A stretch of DNA of 64,000 nucleotides from an uncultured Lachnospiraceae bacterium (GCA_947243855.1 CAMXIK010000010.1:41846-105845), one strand, 5' to 3'; numbered from the stretch's first letter, positions 43,394 through 53,903 are shown. Numbers and translations: made by a program. The notes: generated by a model from the letters alone, not told the origin.

Positions 43394-45329
43394 CCGGCTT
43401 TTTCATCCCCTTTTTTCTTGTTTTATCCGCCCTGCCGCTTTTCTTAGCCGGCTTTTCCGTCTCTACAGGCACATCCTTTGTCGTGCACAGCACAATGGTT
43501 CTCGGCGGCACACAAATTTCCTGCGAAGCGGTGTTCTCCTCAATTTCTGGAATTTCCTTTCCCGTCGATGTCCGGTAAACCCAGAGTTTTCCCTTCGGCA
43601 GCTTGGGAAGCCCCAGATAATTTACCTCCCAGTGCATGTTGACCGCGATATAAAAGAAGCACTCGTCCTCCTTCTTCCCCGCCGCCGCATAAAAGCCGCA
43701 GTACATGATTCCCATGCACCTGCTGGCGGGGCTGGTGTCCGGCCGCCATGCCTCCCTCCCGTGGAAGGAAATATCGGGGAAGCCGCAGGAAAGCGTGTCA
43801 ATCCCGCGCAAAAGCGTTCTGCTGTGCAGAATGCCATGGGCCTTTCTCATCCCGATCATAAACTTCGTATATGTGAAAAGTTCCCGTCCCGCGCTCGTCT
43901 GATTCCACTTAATCCACGCAATCTCATTGTCTTGACAATAAGGATTATTATTTCCCTCCTGCGTGTTAGCGAACTCATCCCCGCTGTAAAGAAGCGGCGT
44001 CCCTTGGGACATAAGCAGAATCGTCACCGCATTTTTCATCTGCCGCAAACGGAGTTCCAGAATGCTCTTCTTTCTGCTCTTTCCCTCCACGCCGCAGTTC
44101 CAACTGCAATTGTAATCCATCCCGTCCGCATTGTTTTCACCGTTTGCTTCGTTATGTTTGCGTTCATAGGACACCAGATCCACCAGACGAAAGCCGTCCC
44201 ATCTGGCAATGCTGTTCACAATTCCGTTTTCAGCTTTATTTTCCCGCAGGTGAAAAAGAAATTGGTTTATCATATTGTCGTCGCCTTTGAGAAAGCGGCG
44301 CATGTCATACAAAAACCCGTCGCTCAGCCACCCAACATTACGTCTTCTGCCCCCCTGCTGTCTGCCGTTCCACTCTCCCGTCAGCAGCATTGTCTCCGCA
44401 AGCAGCGGTTCATCGGCAATCAAATTCATATTTAAGTCCGCGCTCATCAGATGAAATCCGTCTATATGATATTCCAACACCCAATATCTCAGCACATTTA
44501 AAATTTCCGCAGTTCTCATCTCTGGCGGAAAATAAAACTGCATGGACACGCCGATGCCAGCCTTGTGAAAAGCCCGCACCATATCTTTAAACTCTCCCGC
44601 CGCATCTTTGCTGTAGGCATAGGCGCTCTTCGGCACATAGTAAAGCCCCGTCTGGTACCCCCAGTAATTCAACCTCGGTTTTTTTTCTTCCGCATCAGGT
44701 TTCGGAAGCTCCTGTTTATAAGAAAGAACCGCCTGCTCCATGGTCTGCGCCGTATTTTCCGGCATAATCTCGTCAAACTCGTAGGCTGGCATGAGAAGCG
44801 CCATATTAATGCCAAGCTCCTGCATATAGGGGATTTTTTCCGCCACGCCGGCATAGGTGCCCTTCCGCTTCACGCCAGAGGAGCGGTGCTTCGTAAAACC
44901 GCGCACATGCAGCGCATACAGGATCATCTCTTCATACGGAATATGAACGTTTTCGTCATTTTCCCAGTCATACGCCTCCGACGCCGCCTGACACCGGGGC
45001 AGGGACGGCTTCTTTGCGCCATACCCGCCAAGATTTTCCACCCGCTTACAGCAGGGGTCCTGATAAACCTCATCCCCTCTATAAAAAAGATAACTGCAAT
45101 TCCTATCCTGATAGCCGGAAAGCATCATAGCCCGAACCGCTCCCACACGCCATTTTTCTGGAAAAGGAATACGCACGCCTTCCCGGTGTCTTCTGTCATA
45201 AAGAACAATCCCCGCTTCCTCTTCACCTTCACACACCGCCGAGATCCGTAGTCCCTCTTCTTCAAAAGATACGCCAAGCGGATACATTCGTACCCTGTCT
45301 ACTTGCTTTACGTGGAATGTCTTTTGCAT
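43386..45329 (-). CDS. GH13 isoamylase/GlgX-like protein, catalytic motifs lost
   Basis: 647 residues from an ATG at 45329 (GGAGGG four bases upstream; a frame to 45401 would begin within a few bases of the -10 box). An N-terminal CBM48-like domain (about 1-125) precedes a GH13 barrel (about 130-530; YALHVRGFTKHRSSGV) and a C-terminal beta domain. Family landmarks in the second half are intact (KHNEANGEN, SWNCGVEG, GDEFANTQEGNNNPYCQDNEIAW). But region I, normally DVVYNH, reads MQFYFPP; region II, normally GFRFD, reads GFHLM; the region III Glu is not found; and the region IV His is Trp (RWDGF). Nucleophile and acid/base are both gone, so it is probably not a hydrolase. It may bind glycogen. 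Confidence 0.8.
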   Translation of the reverse strand: MQKTFHVKQVDRVRMYPLGVSFEEEGLRISAVCEGEEEAGIVLYDRRHREGVRIPFPEKWRVGAVRAMMLSGYQDRNCSYLFYRGDEVYQDPCCKRVENLGGYGAKKPSLPRCQAASEAYDWENDENVHIPYEEMILYALHVRGFTKHRSSGVKRKGTYAGVAEKIPYMQELGINMALLMPAYEFDEIMPENTAQTMEQAVLSYKQELPKPDAEEKKPRLNYWGYQTGLYYVPKSAYAYSKDAAGEFKDMVRAFHKAGIGVSMQFYFPPEMRTAEILNVLRYWVLEYHIDGFHLMSADLNMNLIADEPLLAETMLLTGEWNGRQQGGRRRNVGWLSDGFLYDMRRFLKGDDNMINQFLFHLRENKAENGIVNSIARWDGFRLVDLVSYERKHNEANGENNADGMDYNCSWNCGVEGKSRKKSILELRLRQMKNAVTILLMSQGTPLLYSGDEFANTQEGNNNPYCQDNEIAWIKWNQTSAGRELFTYTKFMIGMRKAHGILHSRTLLRGIDTLSCGFPDISFHGREAWRPDTSPASRCMGIMYCGFYAAAGKKEDECFFYIAVNMHWEVNYLGLPKLPKGKLWVYRTSTGKEIPEIEENTASQEICVPPRTIVLCTTKDVPVETEKPAKKSGRADKTRKKGMKKPDE

Positions 45330-45406
45330 GAAACCCTCCGTCCATTCAAGCCTGATTCCGGTATCTGATCTTTCTTTCCATGGAATCAAAAGTTTAGTCA
45401 TTCTAT

Positions 45407-45435
45407 ATTATACAAAAATTAAGATTTCTTTTCAA
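45407..45435 (-). promoter_or_regulatory. Promoter of the GH13-like gene
   Basis: Minus strand TTGAAA (45430-45435), 17 bp, TATAAT (45407-45412). It supports translation starting at 45329 rather than at 45401. Confidence 0.75.
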
Positions 45436-45454
45436 TCCAAAAAGTTTTTAGGTT

Positions 45455-45483
45455 TTGCCGGACAAACCTATCTATGGTAAACT
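45455..45483 (+). promoter_or_regulatory. Promoter of the DUF1292 gene
   Basis: Plus strand TTGCCG (45455-45460), 17 bp, TAAACT (45478-45483), about 50 bp before the start. It is back to back with the GH13-like promoter. Confidence 0.5.
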
Positions 45484-45531
45484 ATAGACAAGAGTATCTA
45501 TAACCCCAGCAAAATCCGGAAAGGAAGAACC

Positions 45532-45873
45532 ATGAGCAAAAATGAAAAAACCAACACCCATGAAGAAACAGAAAAGGAAGAAATGACCGTAGATTTAGAA
45601 CTGGACGACGGCTCCAAGGTAACCTGCGCCATAGTCACCATTCTGACCGTATCTGGCAAAGACTATATCGCCCTTCTGCCTTTAAACGCAGACGGCGAAA
45701 ATACAGAGGGAGAAGTCTGGTTTTACCGCTACAGCGAAAACCCAAAAGACCCAGACGAAGAGCCTGTACTCGGTTATATCGAGGATGATGAAGAGTACGA
45801 GGCTGTCGCCGACGCTTTCGACGAATTTTTGGACAATGCCGAGTTTGACGAACTTGTAGACGATGAATCGTGA
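45532..45873 (+). CDS. DUF1292 family protein
   Basis: 113 residues; GGAAGAACC precedes the ATG. The DUF1292 core reads LDDGSKVTCAIVTILTVSGKDYIALLPL and [39 protein letters not shown]; very acidic overall. A small cytoplasmic protein common in Firmicutes (YrzB-like), of unknown role. Its last 100 bp overlap, on the opposite strand, the end of the helicase gene. Its terminator (45894-45922) lies wholly inside that helicase's coding sequence. Confidence 0.87.
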   Translation: MSKNEKTNTHEETEKEEMTVDLELDDGSKVTCAIVTILTVSGKDYIALLPLNADGENTEGEVWFYRYSENPKDPDEEPVLGYIEDDEEYEAVADAFDEFLDNAEFDELVDDES

Positions 45874-47720
45874 GAAAGCAATGGCTTTAAGAACCGGGAG
45901 GGCGCTCCCTTCCCGGTTTTTTCGTTGTGGTAAAAGAGATACAGTCCGTGTTTTGCGCGGGTCATGGCCACATAAAACATCCTTCTCTCCTCCTCGATCT
46001 GCTCTATCGTCTTAGATTGTTCCGAGGGCATTTTTCCTTCATTGCATTCCGGCAGAAAAACCTTTGCAAATTCCAACCCCTTGGAGGCGTGTATCGTCAT
46101 GAGCTGTAACCCGCCCTGCTCTTTTATAGGCTCCCTGATCGTCTGTGCGTATTCCCGCATATAGTTTTCCATATCTGTTACCGACAAAAACTGTCTGGAA
46201 AACGCCTCAAACTCCTCTCCTTTCCTGATATATTCCTCCGCCTTACCCGCGCCGTATTTTTCCCGCAGATAAGCGTCGTACCCGATTATCTTACGGATAT
46301 AATGAATCTGTAAGTGTACCCGTTTCCCGGACAAATTACCGATATCCCTGTACAGCCGTTTCACCCTCTCCTGTATGGCGGGAGTCTCACTGTAATACCT
46401 GAGCAGTTCCGCTCTCTCCACTCTTTCCTGCGGCAGACTGTCCCGCTTCATATACCTAACCGGCCGGTTCATCACACGCAGGAAATAGCGTCTTTCAAAA
46501 TCGCCCTGTCCCAATGCCAGATAGGCGCAGATATCCTGAATTACAAAATGGGAAAACCGGTTTTTCGGCCGTTCTCTCAACACAAAGGGAATTCCGGCCT
46601 CCTTCAAAGTCTGTGCCCAGAGACCGCACTCTAAATTGGTCCGGCAGATCATAGCGCATTCCGCCAGATTTCCGTCTCTCTGCTCTTTTTTCAGCGCGCA
46701 GGCCACCGCCTCTTTCAACTTTTCCGCAGACTCTGCCTCGCAGAGTTTAACGCCCTCCCCCTCTTCATGCCTTGCAAAAATTTCCTTGGGAATCCGGTTT
46801 TCATTCTCGCCGATCACCTTACCCGCCGCCTGCACAATCCCGCTGTGACATCTGAAATTGATATCCAGAAGAATATCCGCCGCTTCGGAAAACTCTGTCA
46901 AAAACCGTTTGATACTGTCTGGGGAAGCTCCCCGGAATCCATAGATGGATTGGTCGTCGTCTCCCACAACAAACAGATTGTTCTCCGGAGCCGCAAGACG
47001 TTTTATTACCTCATACTGCATTGGAGAAATGTCCTGAAATTCGTCCACCAAAATATAGCGAAACTGCGCCTGCCACCTTAACAGGCATTTCTCATCCGTC
47101 TCTAAAAGCCGCAGACATTCTGTCAGCAGATCGTCGAAATCTAATTTAGAAAACTCGCGCATCCAGTTTTGATACTCCTCAAACAGAAAAAGGAAATCCT
47201 CCTGCTTCATCTTGCGGATCTCTGGCGCAGTCTCCCCACTCTCTTTTTCTCCTATTCCCGCCGTCTTTTCCTTCTCTCTTGTCTTGTATCTGCTAATCGC
47301 CGCTATGATTTCCTCAATGTCTTCCTCCTGTAAATAGACAAATTTCCCGTGATTATGTATGATATCCCGTATCAGCTTTCTTTTTTCCGTTTCCGTAATA
47401 ATGGTATACCCGCGATACTGCGTAGACTGTCTCAAGATATGGTAGAATACTGCGTGAAACGTACCGAACCAGACAGGCTGGGAGTTTGCTCCCATCAGAC
47501 GTTGAAACCGCTCCTGCATCTCCATAGCGGCCGCCTTTGTAAAAGTGATAACCAAAATGTGGGCGGGATCTACGCCCTGTGATGTGATCAGATGATAGAT
47601 GCGCTGTACAATAACAAAGGTCTTTCCACTGCCGGGTCCGGCCAAAACCGCCGCCGGACCGACAGTGTGGCAAATCGCTTCCTCCTGCTTTTTCGTGCAG
47701 GATAACTTAAGCTTGTTCAA
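45774..47720 (-). CDS. UvrD/PcrA-type superfamily 1 DNA helicase
   Basis: 648 residues with a TTG start at 47720, inside the last codons of gltX (14-bp overlap). SF1A motifs are all present: [11 protein letters not shown] (about 29), [13 protein letters not shown] (about 227), [13 protein letters not shown] (about 256), [27 protein letters not shown] (about 538) and [14 protein letters not shown]. It is shorter than PcrA/UvrD (about 720-740) and lacks their C-terminal extension. The last roughly 30 residues are a Ser-rich run encoded antisense to the acidic end of the DUF1292 gene. ATP-driven 3'-5' unwinding in repair is the family role. Confidence 0.9.
   Translation of the reverse strand: MNKLKLSCTKKQEEAICHTVGPAAVLAGPGSGKTFVIVQRIYHLITSQGVDPAHILVITFTKAAAMEMQERFQRLMGANSQPVWFGTFHAVFYHILRQSTQYRGYTIITETEKRKLIRDIIHNHGKFVYLQEEDIEEIIAAISRYKTREKEKTAGIGEKESGETAPEIRKMKQEDFLFLFEEYQNWMREFSKLDFDDLLTECLRLLETDEKCLLRWQAQFRYILVDEFQDISPMQYEVIKRLAAPENNLFVVGDDDQSIYGFRGASPDSIKRFLTEFSEAADILLDINFRCHSGIVQAAGKVIGENENRIPKEIFARHEEGEGVKLCEAESAEKLKEAVACALKKEQRDGNLAECAMICRTNLECGLWAQTLKEAGIPFVLRERPKNRFSHFVIQDICAYLALGQGDFERRYFLRVMNRPVRYMKRDSLPQERVERAELLRYYSETPAIQERVKRLYRDIGNLSGKRVHLQIHYIRKIIGYDAYLREKYGAGKAEEYIRKGEEFEAFSRQFLSVTDMENYMREYAQTIREPIKEQGGLQLMTIHASKGLEFAKVFLPECNEGKMPSEQSKTIEQIEEERRMFYVAMTRAKHGLYLFYHNEKTGKGAPSRFLKPLLSHDSSSTSSSNSALSKNSSKASATASYSSSSSI
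45894..45922 (+). terminator. Terminator of the DUF1292 gene inside the helicase coding region
   Basis: A 9-bp stem (CCGGGAGGG against CCTTCCCGG, with one G-U pair) at 45894-45916, followed by TTTTTT (45917-45922). It lies 21 bp past the DUF1292 stop. Confidence 0.75.
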
Positions 47721-49161
47721 GCTTTTCGATTCCCTTTTTGATCCTTATAAGGGACTCTTCCTTTCCTAACACCTCCATGAGTTCCGTCGCTCCGCCCGGC
47801 GTCATCTGTTTGCCGGAAACGGCGGTTCTCACAGGCCACATCACATATCCGTTTTTATATCCCTTCTCTTCCACATAGGCGGAAAGAGCCGCATAAAGCG
47901 CATCGTTTGTATAATCTCCCTGTGCTTCCAGACGCGGTAATAAATCCTTCAATACGGCGAGGGATGTCTCCGCATTGGTCTTCATCTTTTTGTGCGTATA
48001 CATCGCAATATCATAATCTGGAAGCGCATCAAAGAAATCCACATGTTCTTTGATATCCGGGAAAATTTCGATTCTTGTCTTGACCATGGCGGCAATCTTT
48101 TTCAAATCGTAATCCTTTTTCACCGCCTCCTTTAAGTAAGGCTCGGCCATCTCATAAAACCTGTCAAAGTCCATTGCTTTGAGGTATTCCCCGTTCATCC
48201 ATTTTAACTTCGTATAGTCAAACACCGCCGGGGACTTGGAAAGATGACGGTAATCAAACCGTTTCACCAGCTCTTCCAACGAAAAAATCTCCTCGTTATC
48301 TTCCGGACTCCAGCCAAGAAGGGCCACAAAGTTGACAACAGCCTCCGAGAGAAATCCCTGCTCGATCAGATCCTCATAGGAGGAATGTCCGCTTCTCTTG
48401 GACAGTTTCTGATGGTTTTCGTCCGTAATCAGGGGACAATGCACATATTCCGGCACCTCCCAGCCAAAGGCGTCGTAAAGACGGTTATATTTCGGCGAGG
48501 AAGAAAGGTATTCGTTGCCCCGCACCACATGGGTAATTCCCATCAGATGGTCGTCCACCACGTTGGCAAAATTGTAGGTGGGATAGCCGTCCGACTTAAT
48601 CAGAATCATGTCGTCAAGCTCTGCGTTGTCCACCGTGATATCCCCGTAGATATCGTCGTGGAAGGTGGTCGTTCCCTCCGTCGGATTATTCTGGCGGATT
48701 ACATAGGGCTTACCCGCCGCCAGATTGGCCTCCACTTCTTCCTTAGACAGATGCAGGCAGTGCTTGTCATAAACGTTAATCTCCTTCCCCGCAACTGTCT
48801 GGGTCAGCGTCGAAAGCCTCTCCTTATCACAAAAACAGTAATACGCCTCGCCCTTCTCAATCAGCTCTTTCGCATACTGCATGTAAATACCCTGTTTCTG
48901 GCGTTCGCTCTGCACATAGGGGCCGACGCCTCCATCCTTGTCTGGGCCTTCGTCATGTGCAAGCCCCGTGTCTTTCAGCGTGCGGTAAATGATATCCACC
49001 GCTCCCTCCACGTACCGTTCCTGATCTGTGTCCTCAATCCGCAGGATAAATTCCCCGCCCTCATGCTTGGCAATCAGATAGGCGTACAAAGCTGTCCTTA
49101 AATTCCCTACATGCATCCGCCCTGTGGGACTGGGCGCGTATCTTGTTCTAATCTTTTCCAT
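47707..49161 (-). CDS. gltX: Glutamate--tRNA ligase
   Basis: 484 residues. HIGH motif [20 protein letters not shown] (about 6-25) and KMSKS equivalent [14 protein letters not shown] (about 252). A zinc-binding Cys set is absent, as in many Firmicute GltX. The start follows the hydrogenase stop by five bp, with GAGGGAAC inside the hydrogenase end, so the two are translated from one message. The helicase start overlaps its end. Confidence 0.96.
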   Translation of the reverse strand: MEKIRTRYAPSPTGRMHVGNLRTALYAYLIAKHEGGEFILRIEDTDQERYVEGAVDIIYRTLKDTGLAHDEGPDKDGGVGPYVQSERQKQGIYMQYAKELIEKGEAYYCFCDKERLSTLTQTVAGKEINVYDKHCLHLSKEEVEANLAAGKPYVIRQNNPTEGTTTFHDDIYGDITVDNAELDDMILIKSDGYPTYNFANVVDDHLMGITHVVRGNEYLSSSPKYNRLYDAFGWEVPEYVHCPLITDENHQKLSKRSGHSSYEDLIEQGFLSEAVVNFVALLGWSPEDNEEIFSLEELVKRFDYRHLSKSPAVFDYTKLKWMNGEYLKAMDFDRFYEMAEPYLKEAVKKDYDLKKIAAMVKTRIEIFPDIKEHVDFFDALPDYDIAMYTHKKMKTNAETSLAVLKDLLPRLEAQGDYTNDALYAALSAYVEEKGYKNGYVMWPVRTAVSGKQMTPGGATELMEVLGKEESLIRIKKGIEKLEQA

Positions 49162-49166
49162 AATTC

Positions 49167-50681
49167 TCAGTTCCCTCTGTTTTCTTCAATTCGGTTTTGG
49201 TGCATACTCGGATCAGGTATCTTCTCCGAAGCCGCTTCCTTAAATGACGCCACCGCTTTCGCCGCCGCCGGAATCGCAATATTAGTGCCCGCGCCCGCCA
49301 CACAGCCGCCGGGACATGCCATGCCCTCAATCAGACAGCCGTTTTTCTTGCCGGCCTTGGCAAGCATCAGGATCTTCTTACACTCGGAAAGGCTCTCCGC
49401 ATGTTCGATATGGACTTCCACGTCCGGATAGTATTCTTTCACACACTCCTCGATGGCGCTCGCCACACCGCCGGCCACACCGTAGCCTCTGCCCGCGCCG
49501 GTTGCGCCTTTCAGCTCATCCAGCGCCTGAATCTGGTCTAACAGAATTCCCTTCGCCTCAAAAATCCCAGTCAGTTCCTCAAAGGTAATGACAAAATCCA
49601 CATCGGAACGGATCGTCCTGCGGGAAGCTTCCAGCTTCTTGGAGGCGCAGGGCCCGATAAATACCACTCTGGCGTCCGGATGCTCCTCTTTGATCACTCT
49701 CGCCGTCGCCACCATTGGCGTCAGCGCGTTTGATATCTTATCAATGGTCTCCGGGAAGAATTTCTTTGCAAGCACCGACCATGACGGACAGCAGGAGGTC
49801 AAACTGAACGGCAGTTTTCCCGTGGCAACCTCTTTCGCATAGTGCTCCGCTTCTGCGATCGCGCCCATATCCGCGCCGACAGCCGTCTCATAGACATCGT
49901 AAAAACCCAATTCCTTTAGGGCCGTTTTTAACATATCCGGCGTCACATCCGGACCAAACTGTCCGGCAAAAGCTGGCGCCACTTGGGCAATGATCTTCTC
50001 TCCCGTCTGTAAAGCGCGGATTAATTGGAAAATCTGCGATTTATCCGCAATCGCGCCAAAAGGACAGTTCACCATACATTGTCCGCAGGAGACGCATAAT
50101 TCGTTATCAATGACCGCACGGCCTTTCTCGTCGTTTTTGATCGCATTTACGCCGCAGGCTCCCGCACAGGGCCTCACCTGATGGGCGATCGCATCGTAAG
50201 GGCATACCGACTTGCATTTACCACAGCGAATACATTTTTCGGGATCAATCACCGACTTGCCGTTCACCATGGAAATAGCGTCTCTCGGACAAACCTCCCT
50301 GCAGGGATGCGCCACACAGCCCATACAGCGGTCCGTCACATAATAGCTGTTCTCCGGACAGGCATTACAGGCTGAAGGAATCACCTGCATCAACGGCGGC
50401 TCATAGTATTTCTCCGAGATATTGCTCTCCTCTAGCCCCTGTGTCAAATGCACCGGGACATTCTCCGGCCGCAGGGATAAGCCCATAGCCAGACGAATCC
50501 GCTCGCGCACGATAGCACGGTCCCTGTATATATTCTCGTATTCCGATTCGTCGTAATCCACAATCTTGTATGGCAGCGCCTCGATATCATCCTTTAAATT
50601 TTCAGAATGATAGGCCAGATGCGCCACTTCTTTAAAGATACGTCGCCTGTTTTTGCGAACCTGTGTGTCGATTCCTCTCAT
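49167..50681 (-). CDS. Monomeric [FeFe] hydrogenase, group B-like
   Basis: 504 residues from the ATG at 50681 (GGAG five bases upstream). The N-terminal half holds several Cys clusters, including [34 protein letters not shown] and [11 protein letters not shown], for up to four [4Fe-4S] centres. The H-cluster motifs are L1 TSCCPSW (about 300), L2 IGPCASKK (about 352) and L3 [13 protein letters not shown] (about 463). TSCCPSW rather than TSCCPGW points to group B. No signal peptide: cytoplasmic, ferredoxin-linked. It has its own strong promoter and is cotranscribed with gltX. H2 evolution versus sensing cannot be told from sequence. Confidence 0.92.
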   Translation of the reverse strand: MRGIDTQVRKNRRRIFKEVAHLAYHSENLKDDIEALPYKIVDYDESEYENIYRDRAIVRERIRLAMGLSLRPENVPVHLTQGLEESNISEKYYEPPLMQVIPSACNACPENSYYVTDRCMGCVAHPCREVCPRDAISMVNGKSVIDPEKCIRCGKCKSVCPYDAIAHQVRPCAGACGVNAIKNDEKGRAVIDNELCVSCGQCMVNCPFGAIADKSQIFQLIRALQTGEKIIAQVAPAFAGQFGPDVTPDMLKTALKELGFYDVYETAVGADMGAIAEAEHYAKEVATGKLPFSLTSCCPSWSVLAKKFFPETIDKISNALTPMVATARVIKEEHPDARVVFIGPCASKKLEASRRTIRSDVDFVITFEELTGIFEAKGILLDQIQALDELKGATGAGRGYGVAGGVASAIEECVKEYYPDVEVHIEHAESLSECKKILMLAKAGKKNGCLIEGMACPGGCVAGAGTNIAIPAAAKAVASFKEAASEKIPDPSMHQNRIEENRGN

Positions 50682-50730
50682 AATTTCTCCATTCAAAACT
50701 TGAAATGCGGCTTATTTTTCCTATGCGGCT

Positions 50731-50759
50731 ATTATATTTCAAAGCTATCTGAAAGTCAA
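50731..50759 (-). promoter_or_regulatory. Promoter of the hydrogenase-gltX-helicase operon
   Basis: Minus strand TTGACT (50754-50759), 17 bp, TATAAT (50731-50736), about 50 bp before the ATG. No Rex-like palindrome is seen over it. Confidence 0.8.
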
Positions 50760-50770
50760 TCGCTCTGTGG

Positions 50771-52906
50771 CTAACGGCGACGTCTTTTCAACCAAATCAC
50801 CAAACCTGCAATCAACGCTGCAAGGGGAAGCACGATCACACACAGGATCATGACAATATTAGCCGTCTGCGCCGTAAACGTCAGGTTCTGCATCGTAAGG
50901 CTCTTGGCTGGAATCGTCACGGCGGTTTCACGCTCCGCCAGACTGTTGATGATACTGCCAAAGAACTTTACATTGTTGCCCGGCGCCATCTGATCCGCAA
51001 GAACGGTAAAAAGGCTCTCTCCTCCCACCACAAAGGCATGGGAAGTCTTTCCGTCCTCCGTGCTCTTTTCCACCTCCACACTGATAGTAAAAGGCCCGTC
51101 AATATCATTTGCTCCCTTGCGGTAATCGCTTTCATCCGTAATGTCTGTCTTCGAAAAAGCGCTTCCGCTTGTGGTCAAAAGCGGCGTGTAAAGCGCATCC
51201 CCCTGTAGGTCGTCGTAGGAAAGACCCATGGAAAAAGGCGCAAAAATGAGGCTGTCCGTCAAAGCTTGCGTCACTCCAGCGGATTCCACCTGCGGGAACA
51301 GATAGTAAGGGTTCTGGTTATAAAAGTTACGATCCTGTTCCACGATCGTCCCCTCTACCTCCGATATGCCATAAAAATCCAAAATGGTTTTAAAATTCGT
51401 CATTTCCCCTTCCGTCAAAGTAGGGATAATCAATGCGTTGCCGCCTTTTTTTAGATAATCGATCACCTTTTTGGCGTCTTCCTCTGAATAATCACCGGTG
51501 GGCGCGTTTAAAATGACGCCCTGCGCGTCTTCGGGGATCTCGTCAACCGAATATAACATAAGCTGTTCGCAGGACACGTTTGCCTTCTCGATCACGTTCC
51601 TAAACTTTTCTTCTAATTCCAGTTCGCCATGTCCGCCTATCGCATAAACGACCGGCGTATCCTCCGTGGTCACATAGTCGATCGCCGAAACAATTTGTCC
51701 CTCGCCGTCATATTCCGTAATCTGATAATTATAGCTGTAGTAGTCTACCTCATAAGAATAGACCTTCTCCAAACCTACGATCTTGTATCGTTTTTCCCCT
51801 TCCACAATCAGGCTGCCCGCCGCAAGCGGGTCCTGCGTATAATTCTGATAAAAATTCGGATTCTTTGTAGGGCTGACATAAGTCACTTTGATGTGCGCCG
51901 ACTGATCCTGCATCAATGATAATGTCCTAAACAGCCTCTCTTCCAACGCGTCGTACGCAGAATCTTCTTCCTCCAGCACATAGATCGTAACGTCCTTGGT
52001 CAGATCCGCAAGGTAGCTTTTCGTTTCCTCTGTCAACGCATAAAGCTTATTTTGGGTTAAATCAAAGGAAGTATACTTTTCCGGCACATAATTGAGCCCC
52101 AAATTAACAGCCACCGTCAGCACAACCGCCAGTATCATTCCAGAGGCGCTGTAAGCGCCCAGCTTGATCCCGCCTCCGGCAATGCTGTACCGGCGTTTTT
52201 GAATCACCTGCGTCGTGAAGAAAAGAACCAGCGCAATGGCTGATAAATAGTAAACCACGGCCTCCACTTCAAAATAACCGGAGGCAAGCGGGGCAAACCG
52301 CCCCACCATATCAAAGCAGGATAATATGCCGGCAGCCACTGTCGAAAACGCAGAGGTTCCCAAGTTGGAAATCAGCTCTACGATCCCCGTCATAATATAG
52401 CCCAAAAACAGCGCGCCATAAGCAAGCACCGCCGCGATCACTACGCTTTCTGTCAAAGCGGAAAGAAAAAGCCCCACCGCTAACGCCAGACCCCCATACA
52501 GGAAAAAGCCTAACAGGGCCGCATAGGAAACGCCCATCTGAAATTCCCCTCCCATTCTCAGAAAAAGGGGCGCGGCGCCCATAAACACCATGGGGATCAA
52601 GATCACCGTGACAAGAGCCAGATACTTTCCAAGCACAATCTTACCCACCGAAACAGGGGCTGTCAGAATGAGCTGGTCCGTCTTGTTTTTCCGTTCCTCC
52701 GAGAGCGCCCGCATCGTGAGAATGGGAATCGTCACTAGAAACGTAAAGACGATGTTCCACAGCACATCCGCAATGCTCGGAATACCTATCAGCATATTAT
52801 TGGCAACCACATAAAGTCCCATCACAAAGAGATTGACTGCCACAAAAATCCATCCCGTGAAGGAGCAGAAATAAGCTCTCAGTTCTCTCTTATAAATCGC
52901 TTTCAT
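50771..52906 (-). CDS. Gld-type ABC exporter: GldF-like permease fused to GldG-like domain
   Basis: 711 residues. The first 235 form a six-helix ABC-2 permease (MRALSEERKNKTDQLILTAPVSV is the typical cytoplasmic loop). After a further helix (about 255) comes a large extracytoplasmic GldG/IFT52-like domain (about 280-675; TEDTPVVYAIGGHGE, PTGDYSEEDAKKVIDYLKKGGNALII), then a final helix and basic tail. In Bacteroidetes GldF and GldG are separate; fusion into one chain is common in Clostridia. It overlaps its ATPase by 17 bp. The substrate is unknown. Confidence 0.85.
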   Translation of the reverse strand: MKAIYKRELRAYFCSFTGWIFVAVNLFVMGLYVVANNMLIGIPSIADVLWNIVFTFLVTIPILTMRALSEERKNKTDQLILTAPVSVGKIVLGKYLALVTVILIPMVFMGAAPLFLRMGGEFQMGVSYAALLGFFLYGGLALAVGLFLSALTESVVIAAVLAYGALFLGYIMTGIVELISNLGTSAFSTVAAGILSCFDMVGRFAPLASGYFEVEAVVYYLSAIALVLFFTTQVIQKRRYSIAGGGIKLGAYSASGMILAVVLTVAVNLGLNYVPEKYTSFDLTQNKLYALTEETKSYLADLTKDVTIYVLEEEDSAYDALEERLFRTLSLMQDQSAHIKVTYVSPTKNPNFYQNYTQDPLAAGSLIVEGEKRYKIVGLEKVYSYEVDYYSYNYQITEYDGEGQIVSAIDYVTTEDTPVVYAIGGHGELELEEKFRNVIEKANVSCEQLMLYSVDEIPEDAQGVILNAPTGDYSEEDAKKVIDYLKKGGNALIIPTLTEGEMTNFKTILDFYGISEVEGTIVEQDRNFYNQNPYYLFPQVESAGVTQALTDSLIFAPFSMGLSYDDLQGDALYTPLLTTSGSAFSKTDITDESDYRKGANDIDGPFTISVEVEKSTEDGKTSHAFVVGGESLFTVLADQMAPGNNVKFFGSIINSLAERETAVTIPAKSLTMQNLTFTAQTANIVMILCVIVLPLAALIAGLVIWLKRRRR

Positions 52907-53903
52907 CGGTCTCCTCCTCTCCCTCGGCGTCTGTCTCTTCTTCGTCCTCGGCTTCCGTTTCCTCTTCGTCCTCAGACTCAGTCAATTCCATGAAAATATC
53001 TTCCAGCGATTTCTCCGACCGGTTCATGGATAAAACAGCCATGCCAGCCCCAGACAACGCCAAAGACAGCTTTTTGCGGATATCCGCGTCGCCTTCTACC
53101 GCAATCCGTACCAGTACGCTTCCCTCCTCTTTGCCGTCCTCGAATGAAAAATCTAAAACATCTTTCATACCCTCCAATATACTGCGGAGCTGTTCCCGTT
53201 CGCCGATCACCGTCACCATAAGCTCCGCACCGCCCTGCATCTTCTTCTGCAGTTCATCGGGGGAGCCGCTGGCCGCAAGTTTGCCCTTGGAAATAATCAA
53301 AATATGATCGCACACCGCGCTGATCTCTGAAAGAATGTGCGAACTCAAAATTACCGTATGTTCTCCCGCAAGACCTTTAATCAAATCCCGCATCATGACA
53401 ATCTGCTTCGGGTCCAGACCAACCATCGGTTCATCCAGAATCAAAACCTTTGGATTTCCCACAAGGGCCTGTGCAAGCCCCACTCTCTGTTTATATCCTT
53501 TGGAAAGATGCTTGATCAGGCGGTTTTTGATCTCCGTAAGACCCAGTTTTTCCATCAGCCCGTTGACCTGCTCATTCCGCTCCGCCTTTGGCACTTTTTT
53601 TAGTTCCGTGGCAAACAGTAAAAACTCCCGCACCGTCATATCCGGATACAGAGGCGGCACTTCCGGCAGATATCCCATACAGGCCTTCGCCTTCAAAGGC
53701 TCCTTTAAGATATCGTGTCCGTCGATCACAACGGTTCCGCCATCCGCTGCAATATAGCCCGTCATTACATTCATCGTGGTAGTCTTGCCGGCTCCGTTTG
53801 GGCCGAGAAAGCCATAGATTTTTCCCTGTTCCACCGTAAACGTCAACTTGTCTACCGCCGTATGGCCTCCATAGCGTTTCACTAAATTTTCTACCTGTAT
53901 CAA
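52890..53903 (-). CDS. ABC transporter ATPase (GldA/NatA type) with acidic tail
   Basis: 337 residues with a TTG start at 53903 (GGGAGGAG upstream; no ATG or GTG fits). Walker A FLGPNGAGKTTTMN (about 32-45), signature LSKGYKQRVGLAQAL (about 133), Walker B KVLILDEPMVGLDPKQ and the H-loop SSHILSE are intact. A regulatory domain (about 220-305) is followed by a Glu/Asp-rich tail of about 30 residues with repeated EDEEET units. Partner of the fused permease downstream. The tail is unusual for the family and may be a recent low-complexity expansion. Confidence 0.9.
   Translation of the reverse strand: MIQVENLVKRYGGHTAVDKLTFTVEQGKIYGFLGPNGAGKTTTMNVMTGYIAADGGTVVIDGHDILKEPLKAKACMGYLPEVPPLYPDMTVREFLLFATELKKVPKAERNEQVNGLMEKLGLTEIKNRLIKHLSKGYKQRVGLAQALVGNPKVLILDEPMVGLDPKQIVMMRDLIKGLAGEHTVILSSHILSEISAVCDHILIISKGKLAASGSPDELQKKMQGGAELMVTVIGEREQLRSILEGMKDVLDFSFEDGKEEGSVLVRIAVEGDADIRKKLSLALSGAGMAVLSMNRSEKSLEDIFMELTESEDEEETEAEDEEETDAEGEEETDESDL

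Noticed and set aside
50731..50770. Rex site at the hydrogenase promoter
   Set aside because: I looked for a TTGT...ACAA palindrome over the boxes and found none, so Rex control there is not claimed.
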